From FEN-1219 sp963713355 (lineage in GTDB: Bacteria > Pseudomonadota > Gammaproteobacteria > Steroidobacterales > Rariloculaceae), in NCBI GenBank assembly GCA_963713355.1, contig CAVQLK010000011.1, positions 1,178,001 to 1,242,000 on the forward strand: a stretch of DNA of 64,000 nt, read 5' to 3'. Positions 49,745-59,694 of this stretch are shown one piece after another. The translations under genes were made by a program, and so were the position numbers. How positions within the stretch are numbered: the first letter of the stretch is position 1; each line of letters begins with the position of its first letter. The notes beneath the pieces were generated by a model. That model was given only the letters and a program-made list of their open reading frames with translations. It was not told the origin of the DNA and made no database searches.

Positions 49745-50395
49745 TCAGCGCTCGTAGACGCTGCGAAAGCGGTTCACGACGGCGCAGAACAGCCGTGCCG
49801 TCATCTCGGCGTCGTACAGCGCCGAGTGCGCGCGGTCGTCTTGCCACTCGAAGCCGGCGGCCGTGACGGCCCGGCTCAGCACCGTCTGGCCGTACGCGAC
49901 TCCGGCGAGCGTCGCCGTGTCGAAGCTCGAGAACGGATGGAATGGATTGCGCTTGATGCCCGTTCGCTCGACGGCCGCATTCAGGAACTGCAGATCGAAG
50001 AATGAATTGTGGCCGACGAGTACGGCGCGCGTGCAGCCCGACGGCTTGATCTCCTTTCGGACTTCCTGGAATAGCGCGCGCAGCGCATCGCTTTCGTCGA
50101 TCGCGGGACGTAGCGGGTGAAAGGGGTCTATGCCCGTCACCTGCAGAGATGCAGGATCGAGCCGCGAGCCCTCGAACGGCTTGACGATGTACCGATGATG
50201 CTCCGCGGGCTCGAGGTCTCCGGCGGCGTTGAACCGTACGAATACCGCGGCCATCTCGAGCAGAGCGTCGGTCGCGCAGTTGAAGCCGCCCGTCTCGACG
50301 TCGACGATCACGGGCAGGAAGCCGCGGAACCGTGCTGCGATCGGCGACGCCGACGCTTCGTTGACGGACGCTGCTGCGGCTTCGTCGTGGCTCAT
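49745..50395 (-). CDS. rnt: Ribonuclease T
   Basis: 216 aa from ATG 50395, which overlaps the pepA stop (ATGA). DEDD exonuclease: VIVDVETGGFN (DxE), LVGHNSFFDLQFL, SSFDTATLAGVAYGQTVL and AHSALYDAEMTARLF (HxAxxD). Trims the CCA end of tRNA and 3' ends of stable RNAs. It is a gammaproteobacterial marker. Confidence 0.95.
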   Translation of the reverse strand: MSHDEAAAASVNEASASPIAARFRGFLPVIVDVETGGFNCATDALLEMAAVFVRFNAAGDLEPAEHHRYIVKPFEGSRLDPASLQVTGIDPFHPLRPAIDESDALRALFQEVRKEIKPSGCTRAVLVGHNSFFDLQFLNAAVERTGIKRNPFHPFSSFDTATLAGVAYGQTVLSRAVTAAGFEWQDDRAHSALYDAEMTARLFCAVVNRFRSVYER

Positions 50396-51909
50396 GCGTC
50401 GAGCCTCTTCGCGAGATCTGCGGCGCCGCCGGTCGTCCGAGTCATCAGCTCGACTGTGAGCCGCACGCCGAAGCCCGTGATGTCGGTCGGCACGTGGCCG
50501 AGGCCGCCCTTGTGTTGCCCGGCGCTCAAGTCGACATGAATCCACGGAATGCTCTTCGGGACGAAGCGCGAGAGAAATCGCGCTCCGAGGATATGGTCTC
50601 CGGCGGTCTCGACGCTGCATTGCTTGATGTCCGCGACGTCGCTCTTCAGGAGCTCGTCGTAGTCTTCGTCCATCGGGAACGGCCAGACGCGCTCGCCGCT
50701 TTCGGCTCCTGCACGCTGCAGCAGCGCATTTGCGGAGCTGCGATTGGCAAATACGCCGGAATAGCGTTCCGTCAGCGCGGCGACGCAGCTTCCCGTCAGC
50801 GTGGCATAGTCGATGATGACGGCGGGCTTTTCGCGCGCCGCGAGAGCGAGCGTATCGGCGAGCACCATGCGTCCTTCGGCGTCCGTGTGGATGACCTGAA
50901 TCGTCGTGCCGTTCGCGGCGGTCACCAAGTCTTGCGGCTTGTATGCATCTGTTCCCAGCCGGTTTTCGGTGATTCCGAGCCACGCATCGATCGCGAACGG
51001 AACGCGCAGCTGTGCGAGCGCGACGAGCGTGCCGAGCGCGACCGCGCTGCCTTGCATGTCGGTATGCATGTCGAGCATGCCGGCGAACGGTTTCAGATTC
51101 GTGCCGCCTGTGTCGAAGACGACGCCTTTGCCGACGAGCGCCAGGCTAGGGGCCGCGACGCGCTCGGGCCGATACCGCAAATGCAGGATGCCGGCATCGC
51201 GCGTGGCGTTACCGCTGGCAACCGCAAGGAACGCGCCCGCGCCAAGCTTCTTCAGCTTGGGCTCGTTGAAAAAGCGGGTGCTTATGCCGTGCGTCTTCGC
51301 AAGGAGCTCGACCGATTCGCGATACGCGGCCATCGTCAGGACATTAGGCGGTAGCGCTGTGAACCAACGAGCGACGTTGTTGCCCAAGGTCTGTGCCTGC
51401 GCTGAAGCGAGGTCGACGTCGCGTGGCGAGCCGAACAGTCGCAAGGCCGCGAGCTGCGGGGGCCGCTTGACGTCCGATTTGAACGTGGGCAGTGCGAACG
51501 CTGCGGCGCCGGCGGCCGCAAGCAAGCTCTCGGCGGCTACACGTGCGTCGGTAGGCGCGAGCCCGACGAGCGCGATGCCGAGCGTTCGCGGTTTTTCGCG
51601 CAGGGATTCGCGAACTGTCTTCGCTGCCCAGGTCAACGCGGCGAAACGCGAGCCGGCCGAGAACGAGCAGATGGTGAGACCCGTCGATCGCGCATTCGCC
51701 GCCCGCGTGCTCGCGATCTCGTCGCCGTGCTTCGTCGCGCGCGCGAGCAGTGTCGCGAGCTGTTTGCCGTAGGGCAGGCGAGCGAGCGCGCCGCCGCTGC
51801 GAGGCGCCGCGACGACGATGAGATGATCCAGTCGGTCGAGCGCTGCGCGAGTCGGCGCGAGTGAAGTGGCCGCCGAGCGAAGCGGTGAAAAGTCGGGAAA
51901 TTCGATCAT
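50392..51909 (-). CDS. Leucyl aminopeptidase family (M17)
   Basis: 505 aa. Dinuclear-metal core: ALVGKGVVFDTGGTNLKP, MHTDMQGSAVALG, VIHTDAEGRMVLADTLALA and DYATLTGSCVAAL, matching the M17 Lys/Asp/Glu ligands (the usual NTDAEGR is HTDAEGR). The N-terminal domain is divergent from PepA, as in PepB-type proteins. Hydrolyses N-terminal residues of peptides in the cytoplasm. Confidence 0.92.
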   Translation of the reverse strand: MIEFPDFSPLRSAATSLAPTRAALDRLDHLIVVAAPRSGGALARLPYGKQLATLLARATKHGDEIASTRAANARSTGLTICSFSAGSRFAALTWAAKTVRESLREKPRTLGIALVGLAPTDARVAAESLLAAAGAAAFALPTFKSDVKRPPQLAALRLFGSPRDVDLASAQAQTLGNNVARWFTALPPNVLTMAAYRESVELLAKTHGISTRFFNEPKLKKLGAGAFLAVASGNATRDAGILHLRYRPERVAAPSLALVGKGVVFDTGGTNLKPFAGMLDMHTDMQGSAVALGTLVALAQLRVPFAIDAWLGITENRLGTDAYKPQDLVTAANGTTIQVIHTDAEGRMVLADTLALAAREKPAVIIDYATLTGSCVAALTERYSGVFANRSSANALLQRAGAESGERVWPFPMDEDYDELLKSDVADIKQCSVETAGDHILGARFLSRFVPKSIPWIHVDLSAGQHKGGLGHVPTDITGFGVRLTVELMTRTTGGAADLAKRLDA

Positions 51910-52114
51910 CGGGTCACTGTCGGAAGCAACGTCGCGACGCGGGTCCCTTTGCCTTGACCGTCTTTCTACAACATCCGATCATAGCGCCGCTGGAGCGGGG
52001 GTCAGGTAGCGAACGGGGCTCGCATCCTAACAGGATTCTTTTCGGCGAGTCGGCCTCTTCATCCTCGAAGAGGAAGCCCTGGTTCGTTGCGCGTGTAACT
52101 GGAGTACGGTTTTC
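51910..52114. promoter_or_regulatory. Leader/promoter region of the pyruvate dehydrogenase operon
   Basis: 205 bp without a gene. TTGACC at about 51955 may be a -35 box with only a weak -10 (GATCAT). A hairpin CCTCTTC-ATCCTC-GAAGAGG spans 52054-52073, ahead of the GGAG site and aceE ATG. The hairpin could affect leader structure; no known riboswitch recognised. Confidence 0.4.
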
Positions 52115-54805
52115 ATGGCGACTGCACGACCGCTGCCTTTGATCGCTCTACGCGGCGACGATGTCGATCCTGAGGAGACGCAGGAGTGGCTCGAGTCGAT
52201 CGACTCGGTCCTCAGAGTGCACGGCGCGGAGCGCGCCCACTACCTCCTCGAGTGCATGATCGATCACGCGCGCCGCTCGGGCGCGTATCTGCCGTATAGC
52301 CCGAACACCGCTTATCTCAACACGATTCCCGTCGGGCAGGAGCCCGAGTATCCCGGCGATCGCTCGATCGAGCGGCGCATCGAGGCGTATATCCGTTGGA
52401 ACGCGCTCGCGATGGTCGTCCACGCGAACCGCTTGAGCTCGGAGTACGGCGGCCACATCGCGAGCTACGCGTCGTCCGCGACGCTCTACGAGGTCGGCTT
52501 CAACCACTTTTGGCGCGCCGTGACACGGGAGCACGGCGGCGATCTCGTGTATTTCCAGGGCCATTCGTCGCCGGGCATTTACGCGCGCGCGTTTCTCGAA
52601 GGCCGCCTCTCCGAAGGCAACTTGAATCACTTCCGTCAGGAAGTCGCCGGGAAAGGCCTCGGGCTCTCGTCGTATCCGCATCCGTGGCTGATGCCGGAGT
52701 TCTGGCAGTTCCCGACGGTGTCGATGGGCTTGGGCCCGATGATGGCGATCTATCAGGCGCGCTTCATGCGTTATCTCGAGGCGCGCGGCATCATTCCTCC
52801 CCAAGACCGCAAAGTCTGGTGCTTCCTCGGCGACGGCGAGACCGACGAGCCCGAGTCGATGGGCGCGATCACGATGCCGGTGCGCGAGCGGCTCGACAAC
52901 TTGATCTTCGTCATCAATTGCAATCTGCAGCGCCTCGACGGTCCCGTGCGCGGCAACGGCAAGATCATTCAAGAGCTCGAGGCCGCGTATCAGGGCGCCG
53001 GCTGGAACGTCATCAAGGTCGTATGGGGCTCGCGCTGGGACCCGCTGCTCGCGCGCGACCAGCACGGGTTGCTGCGCAAGACGATGGAGGAGTGCGTCGA
53101 CGGAGAGTACCAGGCGTTCAAGGCCAAGGGCGGCGCCTATACCCGGGAGCATTTCTTCGGCCGCTATCCTGAGCTCAAAGCGATGGTCGCCCACTTGTCC
53201 GATGAGGACATCTGGCATTTGAACCGCGGCGGTCACGATCCCGTCAAGGTTTACGCGGCGTATCACGCGGCGGTGAATCACGAAGGCCGGCCGACGGTGA
53301 TCCTAGCCAAAACCGTCAAGGGCTTCGGGATGGGCGAGGCCGGTGAAGGCCAGAACATCACGCATCAAAAGAAAAAACTCGATGATGACGACCTGAAGAC
53401 CTTCCGTGACCGCTTCCATGTCCCCGTCTCCGACGAGGACCTCGCTGCTCTGAAGTACTACAAGCCCGCGGACGATAGCGAGGAGATGCGCTATTTGAAG
53501 GAACGCCGCGCGAAGCTTGGCGGCTTTCTGCCGACGCGCCGACCGAAAGCCGAGCCGCTGCAGGTGCCGGACCTCGATTTCTTCAAGAGCCAGCTCGAGG
53601 GCAGCGGCGATCGCGAGTTCTCGACGACGATGGCGTTCGTGCGAATACTGACGGCACTCGTGCGCGACAAAGGCATTGGTCCGCGCATCGTGCCGATCGT
53701 CCCGGACGAGGCGCGAACGTTCGGCATGGAGGGCATGTTCCGCCAGGTCGGCATTTACTCGTCGCTCGGTCAGCTCTACACGCCGCAGGACTCCGACCAG
53801 CTCTCGTATTACCGCGAGGACAAGAAAGGCCAGATACTCGAGGAGGGTATCAACGAGGGCGGCTCGTACTGCTCCTGGATTGCCGCCGCGACGGCGTACG
53901 CGAACCACGGCGTGCAGATGATTCCTTTCTATATCTATTACTCGATGTTCGGTTTCCAGCGCATCGGCGATTTCGCCTGGGCAGGCGGCGACAGCCGGGC
54001 GCGCGGTTTCTTGCTCGGCGGCACGGCCGGCCGCACGACGCTCGCCGGCGAAGGGCTGCAGCATCAAGACGGCCACAGCCAGCTCGTGGCCACGACGATT
54101 CCGAACTGTCGCGCGTACGACCCGTGCTTCAACTACGAGCTGGCCGTCATCATTCAGGACGGCTTGCGGCGCATGTGCGTCGACCAGGAGAGCGTCTTCT
54201 ATTACATCACCGTCATGAACGAGAACTACGCGCATCCGCCGATGCCCGAAGGCGCGCAGGACGGGATCCTGAGAGGCATGTATCGGGTGAGGTCGAGCGG
54301 CAAGGGCAAGGTGCGCGTGCAGCTGTTGGGCTCGGGCACGATCCTGCGCGAAGTGCTCGACGCGGCGGAGCTGCTCGAGGAGCGCTTCGCGATCCCGGCC
54401 GACGTCTGGAGCGTAACGAGCTTCAGCGAGCTGCGGCGCGACGCGCTCGACGTGGAGCGCTGGAATGCGCGCCACCCCGAGGCCGAGCCGCGCACGAGCT
54501 TCGTAGCATCATGCTTTGCTGGCGTGACCGGCCCGTTCGTCGCGGCCACGGACTATATGAAGCTCGTCTCCGATCAGATCCGCCAATGGGTACCCGGGCG
54601 CTTCGTCGCGCTCGGCACGGACGGCTTCGGCCGCAGCGACGGCCGCGACGCGCTGCGCCAGCACTTCGAGGTGGACCGGAAATCGGTCGTCGTCGCCGCG
54701 CTCAAAGCGCTCGCCGACGAGGGCAGCATCGATCGCAGCACGGTGACGAAGGCCATGAACGATTTCGGCGTCGATCCCGACAAGCCGAACCCGGTCGCCG
54801 AATAG
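52115..54805 (+). CDS. aceE: Pyruvate dehydrogenase E1, homodimeric type
   Basis: 896 aa, normal for the homodimeric AceE of Gammaproteobacteria. N-terminal NTAYLNTIPVGQEPEYPGD, RWNALAMVVHANR, thiamine diphosphate motif FLGDGETDEPESMG ... VINCNLQRLDGPVRGN, GYSMFGFQRIGD-type segment and FNYELAVIIQDGL. Decarboxylates pyruvate and acetylates the E2 lipoyl group. First gene of aceE-aceF-lpd. Confidence 0.97.
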   Translation: MATARPLPLIALRGDDVDPEETQEWLESIDSVLRVHGAERAHYLLECMIDHARRSGAYLPYSPNTAYLNTIPVGQEPEYPGDRSIERRIEAYIRWNALAMVVHANRLSSEYGGHIASYASSATLYEVGFNHFWRAVTREHGGDLVYFQGHSSPGIYARAFLEGRLSEGNLNHFRQEVAGKGLGLSSYPHPWLMPEFWQFPTVSMGLGPMMAIYQARFMRYLEARGIIPPQDRKVWCFLGDGETDEPESMGAITMPVRERLDNLIFVINCNLQRLDGPVRGNGKIIQELEAAYQGAGWNVIKVVWGSRWDPLLARDQHGLLRKTMEECVDGEYQAFKAKGGAYTREHFFGRYPELKAMVAHLSDEDIWHLNRGGHDPVKVYAAYHAAVNHEGRPTVILAKTVKGFGMGEAGEGQNITHQKKKLDDDDLKTFRDRFHVPVSDEDLAALKYYKPADDSEEMRYLKERRAKLGGFLPTRRPKAEPLQVPDLDFFKSQLEGSGDREFSTTMAFVRILTALVRDKGIGPRIVPIVPDEARTFGMEGMFRQVGIYSSLGQLYTPQDSDQLSYYREDKKGQILEEGINEGGSYCSWIAAATAYANHGVQMIPFYIYYSMFGFQRIGDFAWAGGDSRARGFLLGGTAGRTTLAGEGLQHQDGHSQLVATTIPNCRAYDPCFNYELAVIIQDGLRRMCVDQESVFYYITVMNENYAHPPMPEGAQDGILRGMYRVRSSGKGKVRVQLLGSGTILREVLDAAELLEERFAIPADVWSVTSFSELRRDALDVERWNARHPEAEPRTSFVASCFAGVTGPFVAATDYMKLVSDQIRQWVPGRFVALGTDGFGRSDGRDALRQHFEVDRKSVVVAALKALADEGSIDRSTVTKAMNDFGVDPDKPNPVAE

Positions 54806-54826
54806 TTCCTCGACGAATCCCTACCC

Positions 54827-56158
54827 GTGGAAGTCGTCGTACCCGATCTTGGTGATTTTGCGGACGTCGAGGTCATCGAAGTCCTCGTGAAGCCTGGCGA
54901 TTCCGTCGCCGCGGAGCAGGGGCTCATCACGCTCGAGACGGACAAGGCGACGATGGACATTCCGTCGCCGGCCGCGGGGAAGATCACGGCGCTGAAAGTA
55001 AAAACGGGCGACCGCGTGTCGACCGGCAGCGTGATCGCGACGCTCGAGAGCGACGAGAGCGGCGCTGCCGCGCAGCGGCCCGCCGAGACGCGGCCCGAGG
55101 ACGATCTCACGGTACGGCAGCCGAAGCTTGCTCACTCGGGCCAGGCGCCGGCGCCGGCCGCCGCTTCGATCGCGCCGCGAACCCTCGTCGCGCCGGCTGC
55201 GCCGCGCGCCGGAGCGCCGGCACGCGGTGGCGTGGTAAGCGCGCCGACCTCGTTCGGCGAAGCGCACGCGAGCCCGTCCGTGCGTAAGCTCGCACGGGAG
55301 CTCGGCGTCGAGCTCGGCCGCGTCCGCGGCTCCGGCGCGAAAGGGCGCGTCACCGGCGACGACGTCAAAGCGTTCGTCAAGGAAGTGATGCTGAGCGGTG
55401 CCACCGCGGCGAGCGCGTTGCCGGCGGTTCCCACCGTCGATTTCGCGAAATACGGTCGCGTCGAAACGGAGCCTTTGTCGCGCATCCAAAAGATCTCCGG
55501 CCCACGGCTGCACGCGAGCTGGGTCAACGTTCCGCATGTCACGCAGCACGACGAGGCGGATATCACGGAGCTCGAAGAGAAACGCGCGGCGCTCAAGGAG
55601 CAGGCACAGGGACGCGGCATCAAGCTGACGCCGCTCGCGTTCATCGTCCGTGCCTGCGCGCTCTTGCTCGCCGAGATGCCGCTGTTCAAGTCGTCGCTCT
55701 CGCAGGACGCCGAGAGCCTCGTCGTCAAGCACTACACGCATATCGGATTCGCGGCCGACACTCCGCAAGGTCTCGTGGTGCCCGTCATTCGCGACGCCGA
55801 CAAGAAGGATCTCTACGAGATCGCGAAGGCTTTAGCGACGTTGAGCGAGCGCGCTCGCACCGGCAAGCTGCAATCGGACGACATTCAGGGCGGCGTCTTC
55901 ACGATCTCGAGCTTGGGCGGCATCGGTGGACGGTTCTTCACGCCCATTATCAACGCTCCGGAAGTCGCAATCCTCGGCGTGTCGCGAAGCTCGTGGCAGC
56001 CCGTTTATCGCGATCTCGCCTTCGTGCCGCGGCTCGTGCTGCCGCTGTCGTTGTCCTACGATCATCGCGTCATCGACGGCGCCAAAGCCGTGCGTTTCAC
56101 GGCGCGGCTAGGCGAGATCCTGGCGAACCCGGCGCAGCTCGTGGAAGCGATTCCGTGA
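54827..56158 (+). CDS. aceF: Dihydrolipoamide acetyltransferase (pyruvate dehydrogenase E2)
   Basis: 443 aa from GTG 54827, 21 bp after aceE. A single lipoyl domain (LITLETDKATMDIPSP), a Pro/Ala linker, the E3-binding domain (SPSVRKLARELGVELGRVRG) and the catalytic domain ending SLSYDHRVIDGAKAVRF (DHRxxDG active site). Transfers acetyl to CoA. Shorter than the three-lipoyl E. coli enzyme because only one lipoyl domain is present. Confidence 0.96.
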   Translation: MEVVVPDLGDFADVEVIEVLVKPGDSVAAEQGLITLETDKATMDIPSPAAGKITALKVKTGDRVSTGSVIATLESDESGAAAQRPAETRPEDDLTVRQPKLAHSGQAPAPAAASIAPRTLVAPAAPRAGAPARGGVVSAPTSFGEAHASPSVRKLARELGVELGRVRGSGAKGRVTGDDVKAFVKEVMLSGATAASALPAVPTVDFAKYGRVETEPLSRIQKISGPRLHASWVNVPHVTQHDEADITELEEKRAALKEQAQGRGIKLTPLAFIVRACALLLAEMPLFKSSLSQDAESLVVKHYTHIGFAADTPQGLVVPVIRDADKKDLYEIAKALATLSERARTGKLQSDDIQGGVFTISSLGGIGGRFFTPIINAPEVAILGVSRSSWQPVYRDLAFVPRLVLPLSLSYDHRVIDGAKAVRFTARLGEILANPAQLVEAIP

Positions 56159-57960
56159 CGGCCGTCGAAGTACGGATACCCGAGCTCGGGGATTTTCCGG
56201 CCGTCGACGTCATCGAGGTCCACGTAAAAGCCGGCGACAGGATCTCCGCCGAGGACCCGCTAGTCACGCTCGAAACGGACAAGGCGACGATGGACGTGCC
56301 TGCGCCGCGCGCCGGCACCGTCGTCTCCGTGGCCGTCAAGAAAGGGGACAAGGTTTCGGCGGGCGACCTCGTGCTCACGCTCGAGCCCGCCGATGCCGAT
56401 ACCGCCGCGGCGGAGCCGCCGGCGCCCGGCAAGGCGGCTTCCGTCGCGCCAGCGCGCCCCTCAGAGCCGAGCGCTGCGTCACGCCCTGCGGGGCCGAGCC
56501 CTGCGCGCGCGTCGGCAGCGGCCGCTCCGGCGGCTCTCGATGCGCCGCCGGCCGGCAAGCGGATCGCCGTCATCGGCGCGGGTCCCGGCGGCTACACGGC
56601 CGCATTCCGCGCGGCCGACTTAGGCTTGGAGGTCACGCTCGTCGAGCGTTGGCCGACGCTGGGCGGCGTGTGCTTGAACGTCGGCTGCATTCCATCGAAG
56701 GCGCTGCTGCACGCTGCGCGCGTCATCGCGGAAGCGCACGAGATGGGAGCCCACGGTATCGCGTTCGGTGAGCCGAAGATCGACACGGCGAAGCTCGTCG
56801 GTTGGAAAAATAAGGTCGTCGGCCAGCTCACGAACGGCTTGGACGGATTGGCCAAGCAGCGCAAAGTCCGCGTCGTGCGCGGCACTGCGCGTTTCGCGTC
56901 GCCGAAGCAGCTCTCGGTCGAGCACGAGGGCAAAGAGCAGCTCGTCGACTTCGACCAGTGCATCGTCGCGGCGGGCAGCGAGCCGGCGATGTTGCCGGGC
57001 CTGCCGAACGACCCGCGCATCATCGACTCCACGGCTGCGCTGGAGCTCAAATCGCTGCCGCAGCGGATGCTCGTCGTCGGCGGCGGCATCATCGGCCTCG
57101 AGATGGCGACCGTCTACGACGCGCTCGGCGTCAAGGTGTCGGTCGTCGAGCTCACGAAGACGCTGATCCCGGGCTGCGACCGCGATCTCGTCAAGCCGCT
57201 CGAGAAGCGCATCGCTGCGCGGTACGAAGCCATCATGCTTGGCACGCGCGTCACGAAGATGGAAGCCAAGCCGGACGGAATCGCCGTGCAGTTCGCGGGC
57301 GACCAAGCGCCGTCGCAGGCGCAAACGTTTGGGCTCGTGCTCGTCGCCGTCGGGCGAAGCGCGAACGGGCGGAAGCTCTCTGTCGAGAAAGCCGGCATCG
57401 AGGTCGACGAGCGCGGCCTGATCAAAGTCGACAAGCAGCAGCGCACGAACGTGGCGCACATCTTCGCGATTGGCGACATCGTCGGCCAGCCGATGCTCGC
57501 CCACAAGGCAAGCCACGAAGGCAAAGTCGCGGCCGAGGCCGCGGCGGGGCTGAAGAGTTTCTTCGACGCGCGCGTCGTGCCTGCGGTCGCGTACACGGAC
57601 CCCGAGGTCGCATGGGTCGGGCTGACCGAGGACGAAGCGAAGGCGCGCGGCGTCGCTTTCGAGAAGGGGACGTTTCCCTGGGCCGCGAGCGCGCGCTCGT
57701 TGACGCTCGGCCGCGGCGAAGGGCTCACGAAGCTGTTGTTCGACGCTGGGACCAAGCGGGTGCTCGGAGCGGGTATCGTCGGCGTCAACGCGGGGGACCT
57801 GATTGCGGAGGCGGCACTCGCGATCGAGATGGGCGCGGATGCGGCCGACGTCGGGCTCACGGTTCATCCGCATCCGACGTTGTCCGAGACGCTGGCATTC
57901 GCCGCCGAAGCCGCCGAGGGCACGATCACCGATCTCTACGTGCCGAGGAAGCGGCATTAG
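56155..57960 (+). CDS. lpd: Dihydrolipoamide dehydrogenase with N-terminal lipoyl domain (E3)
   Basis: 601 aa from GTG 56155, overlapping the aceF stop as GTGA; the longer frame runs through aceF. Residues 1-80 form a lipoyl domain (VTLETDKATMDVPAP), followed by an Ala/Pro linker. The flavoprotein has IAVIGAGPGGYTAAFRAAD, redox disulfide GGVCLNVGCIPSKALL, MLVVGGGIIGLEMA and the His-Glu dyad HPHPTLSE. Such lipoyl-E3 fusions occur in Neisseria and relatives. Reoxidises dihydrolipoyl groups with NAD. Confidence 0.96.
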   Translation: MTAVEVRIPELGDFPAVDVIEVHVKAGDRISAEDPLVTLETDKATMDVPAPRAGTVVSVAVKKGDKVSAGDLVLTLEPADADTAAAEPPAPGKAASVAPARPSEPSAASRPAGPSPARASAAAAPAALDAPPAGKRIAVIGAGPGGYTAAFRAADLGLEVTLVERWPTLGGVCLNVGCIPSKALLHAARVIAEAHEMGAHGIAFGEPKIDTAKLVGWKNKVVGQLTNGLDGLAKQRKVRVVRGTARFASPKQLSVEHEGKEQLVDFDQCIVAAGSEPAMLPGLPNDPRIIDSTAALELKSLPQRMLVVGGGIIGLEMATVYDALGVKVSVVELTKTLIPGCDRDLVKPLEKRIAARYEAIMLGTRVTKMEAKPDGIAVQFAGDQAPSQAQTFGLVLVAVGRSANGRKLSVEKAGIEVDERGLIKVDKQQRTNVAHIFAIGDIVGQPMLAHKASHEGKVAAEAAAGLKSFFDARVVPAVAYTDPEVAWVGLTEDEAKARGVAFEKGTFPWAASARSLTLGRGEGLTKLLFDAGTKRVLGAGIVGVNAGDLIAEAALAIEMGADAADVGLTVHPHPTLSETLAFAAEAAEGTITDLYVPRKRH

Positions 57961-57987
57961 TCAGGACTTCGATCGCGTCAACTCGCG

Positions 57988-58470
57988 TCAACGAGCCGCT
58001 CGGAAGCCCCGCAGAGCCGCCCAGCCGAGCCAGACGAACAGGCCGAGCACCGCGGCCTGGGTCAGCGCGAACGGCGCTTCTTGTTGAGTGGGCGCGAGCA
58101 GTGCCAGCGCCGGCGTCTTTGCAAAAAGCTGCACGACGAGCACGAAAACGTTGAGGTAGATGGCTACGACGGCGGTGACGACGTAGGCCGTGCGCCACCC
58201 GCGCGCGAGCTTCATCCAGTAGCGCGCCGCGAGGCAACCGGCCAGCACGACGAGGGACAGCGCTCCAACGACGTGTGCCGGCGTGACTGCCGAGGCCGGA
58301 AACGCGAAGCCCGTGATGCTCGTCAGCGTGGTCGTCACTAGGAACAACGCGGTCCAGCCGTCGAGCCGAGCGCCCGCAACTAGCCCGCCGAGGACGACGA
58401 GGCCCGCGATGATGCCAGTGACGCTGATGATGACGTGGATCAAGGTGAACATCGGCAGGTCGAGGATCAT
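57988..58470 (-). CDS. Hypothetical membrane protein (160 aa)
   Basis: Five predicted spans, including MFTLIHVIISVTGIIAGLVV, WTALFLVTTTLTSITGFAF, HVVGALSLVVLAGCLAA, AYVVTAVVAIYLNVFVLVVQ and ALTQAAVLGLFVWLGWAAL. The pattern resembles small four-to-five-helix membrane proteins of the DUF2306/DUF4149-like sort, but no motif decides. Convergent with lpd, 27 bp apart. Confidence 0.65.
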   Translation of the reverse strand: MILDLPMFTLIHVIISVTGIIAGLVVLGGLVAGARLDGWTALFLVTTTLTSITGFAFPASAVTPAHVVGALSLVVLAGCLAARYWMKLARGWRTAYVVTAVVAIYLNVFVLVVQLFAKTPALALLAPTQQEAPFALTQAAVLGLFVWLGWAALRGFRAAR

Positions 58471-58571
58471 CGTTGTTGTCTCGGCGGCTCGCGAGCACGA
58501 GCTCGCGACGCCACTTTACCAGGGCCAGTGCGGTTCTCGGCCGGTGTTGCGCTTGTGTTACGCTCGCCGGC

Positions 58572-59631
58572 ATGTTTCGCCAGCGGGTCCGACACTCTCT
58601 GCCGATCGGTGCTGCGGCAGCGCTCATCATCGGCATCGCGTCGCCGGCGCTTCCGCAAGCCGTCGGGTCGGCGGAGGCCGCCGCCGCCGCGCGCGCCGAT
58701 CCGAGCTGGAAACCGCCGCTGACCGCGTGGGGTCATCCCGACCTGCAAGGAATCTGGACGACGGACGACATGCGCGGCATACCGCAGCAGCGCCCCGCTG
58801 AATTCGGCACGAGACAATATTTGACCGACGAGGAGTTCGCGGCACGCGGGGCGCAGCGAGAAGGCGCGCGACAGACTCAGGACCGCGGCGCCGTCGGCAC
58901 GTTCCGCAACGAGGAGGGCACGCGGACGTTCGGCTACACGTCGATGGTCATCGATCCGCCCGACGGCCGCATTCCGCCGGCGCTGCCGGAAGCTAGGCAG
59001 CGGCGCACCGGCCGGCACGTTCGGCGTCGGGCCGTTCGACACCATGCAGGACTTCAGCCTCTATGATCGATGCATCACGCGCGGCGTCGTCGGCTCGTTC
59101 GGACCTGCGGTCTACGGCAACGGTGCCCGCATCCTGCAGACGCCCGACGCCGTCGTGATCGCATACGAAATGGTTCACGACACTCGCATCATTCCTCTCG
59201 ACGGCCGGCCGCCGCTCGGCGGCGCTATCCGCCAGTACATGGGCGACTCGCGCGCCCGCTTCGAAGGCGACACGCTCGTCATCGAAAGCGCGAACTTCAC
59301 CGACAAGACGGCTCTCGGCGGCGTGCGGCACAGCGAGCGGCTCGAGCTCACCGAGCGGTTCACGCGTATCGACCCCGAGATGATCGACTACGAGATCCGC
59401 GTCGAGGACCCATTGACGTGGGAGAAGCCGTGGACGATGCGCATGACGATCACGCAGCAGCCCGGCTACGCGATCTACGAGTACGCATGCCACGAGGGCA
59501 ACATGGCGGTCCGGCACATCTTGTCGGGCGAGCGCGCATTCGAGCGCGCCGCCGCCGAAGCCGCCGCCAAGGGCCTGGCTCCTCCGGAGCGGGTATTCGA
59601 GCGCGTCAACGGGCCCGATCGGGCGCGTTGA
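58572..59631 (+). pseudogene. Secreted hypothetical protein, apparent +1 frameshift near 59003
   Basis: ATG 58572 gives signal SLPIGAAAALIIGIASPAL and the family sequence PDLQGIWTTDDMRGIPQQRP, FGTRQYLTDEEFAAR and SMVIDPPDGRIPPALPEARQ. It then shifts. The next frame has PAGTFGVGPFDTMQDFSLYD, RCITRGVVGSFGPAVYGNG, RIIPLDGRP-type and RYMGDSRAR-type segments to 59631. Removing one base at about 59000-59006 gives 352 aa. The family is common in Proteobacteria and Acidobacteria but has no known function; likely periplasmic. Confidence 0.78.
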
Positions 59632-59694
59632 GCCACTGTAAAGTTTATAGATCAATGAGTTACGCGGCTTTCCGAAAGCGTAATCTAGACCGGC

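Noticed and set aside
55993..57960. Longer 655-aa frame for lpd
   Set aside because: The first 54 codons are out of frame inside aceF; the lipoyl domain begins right at GTG 56155.
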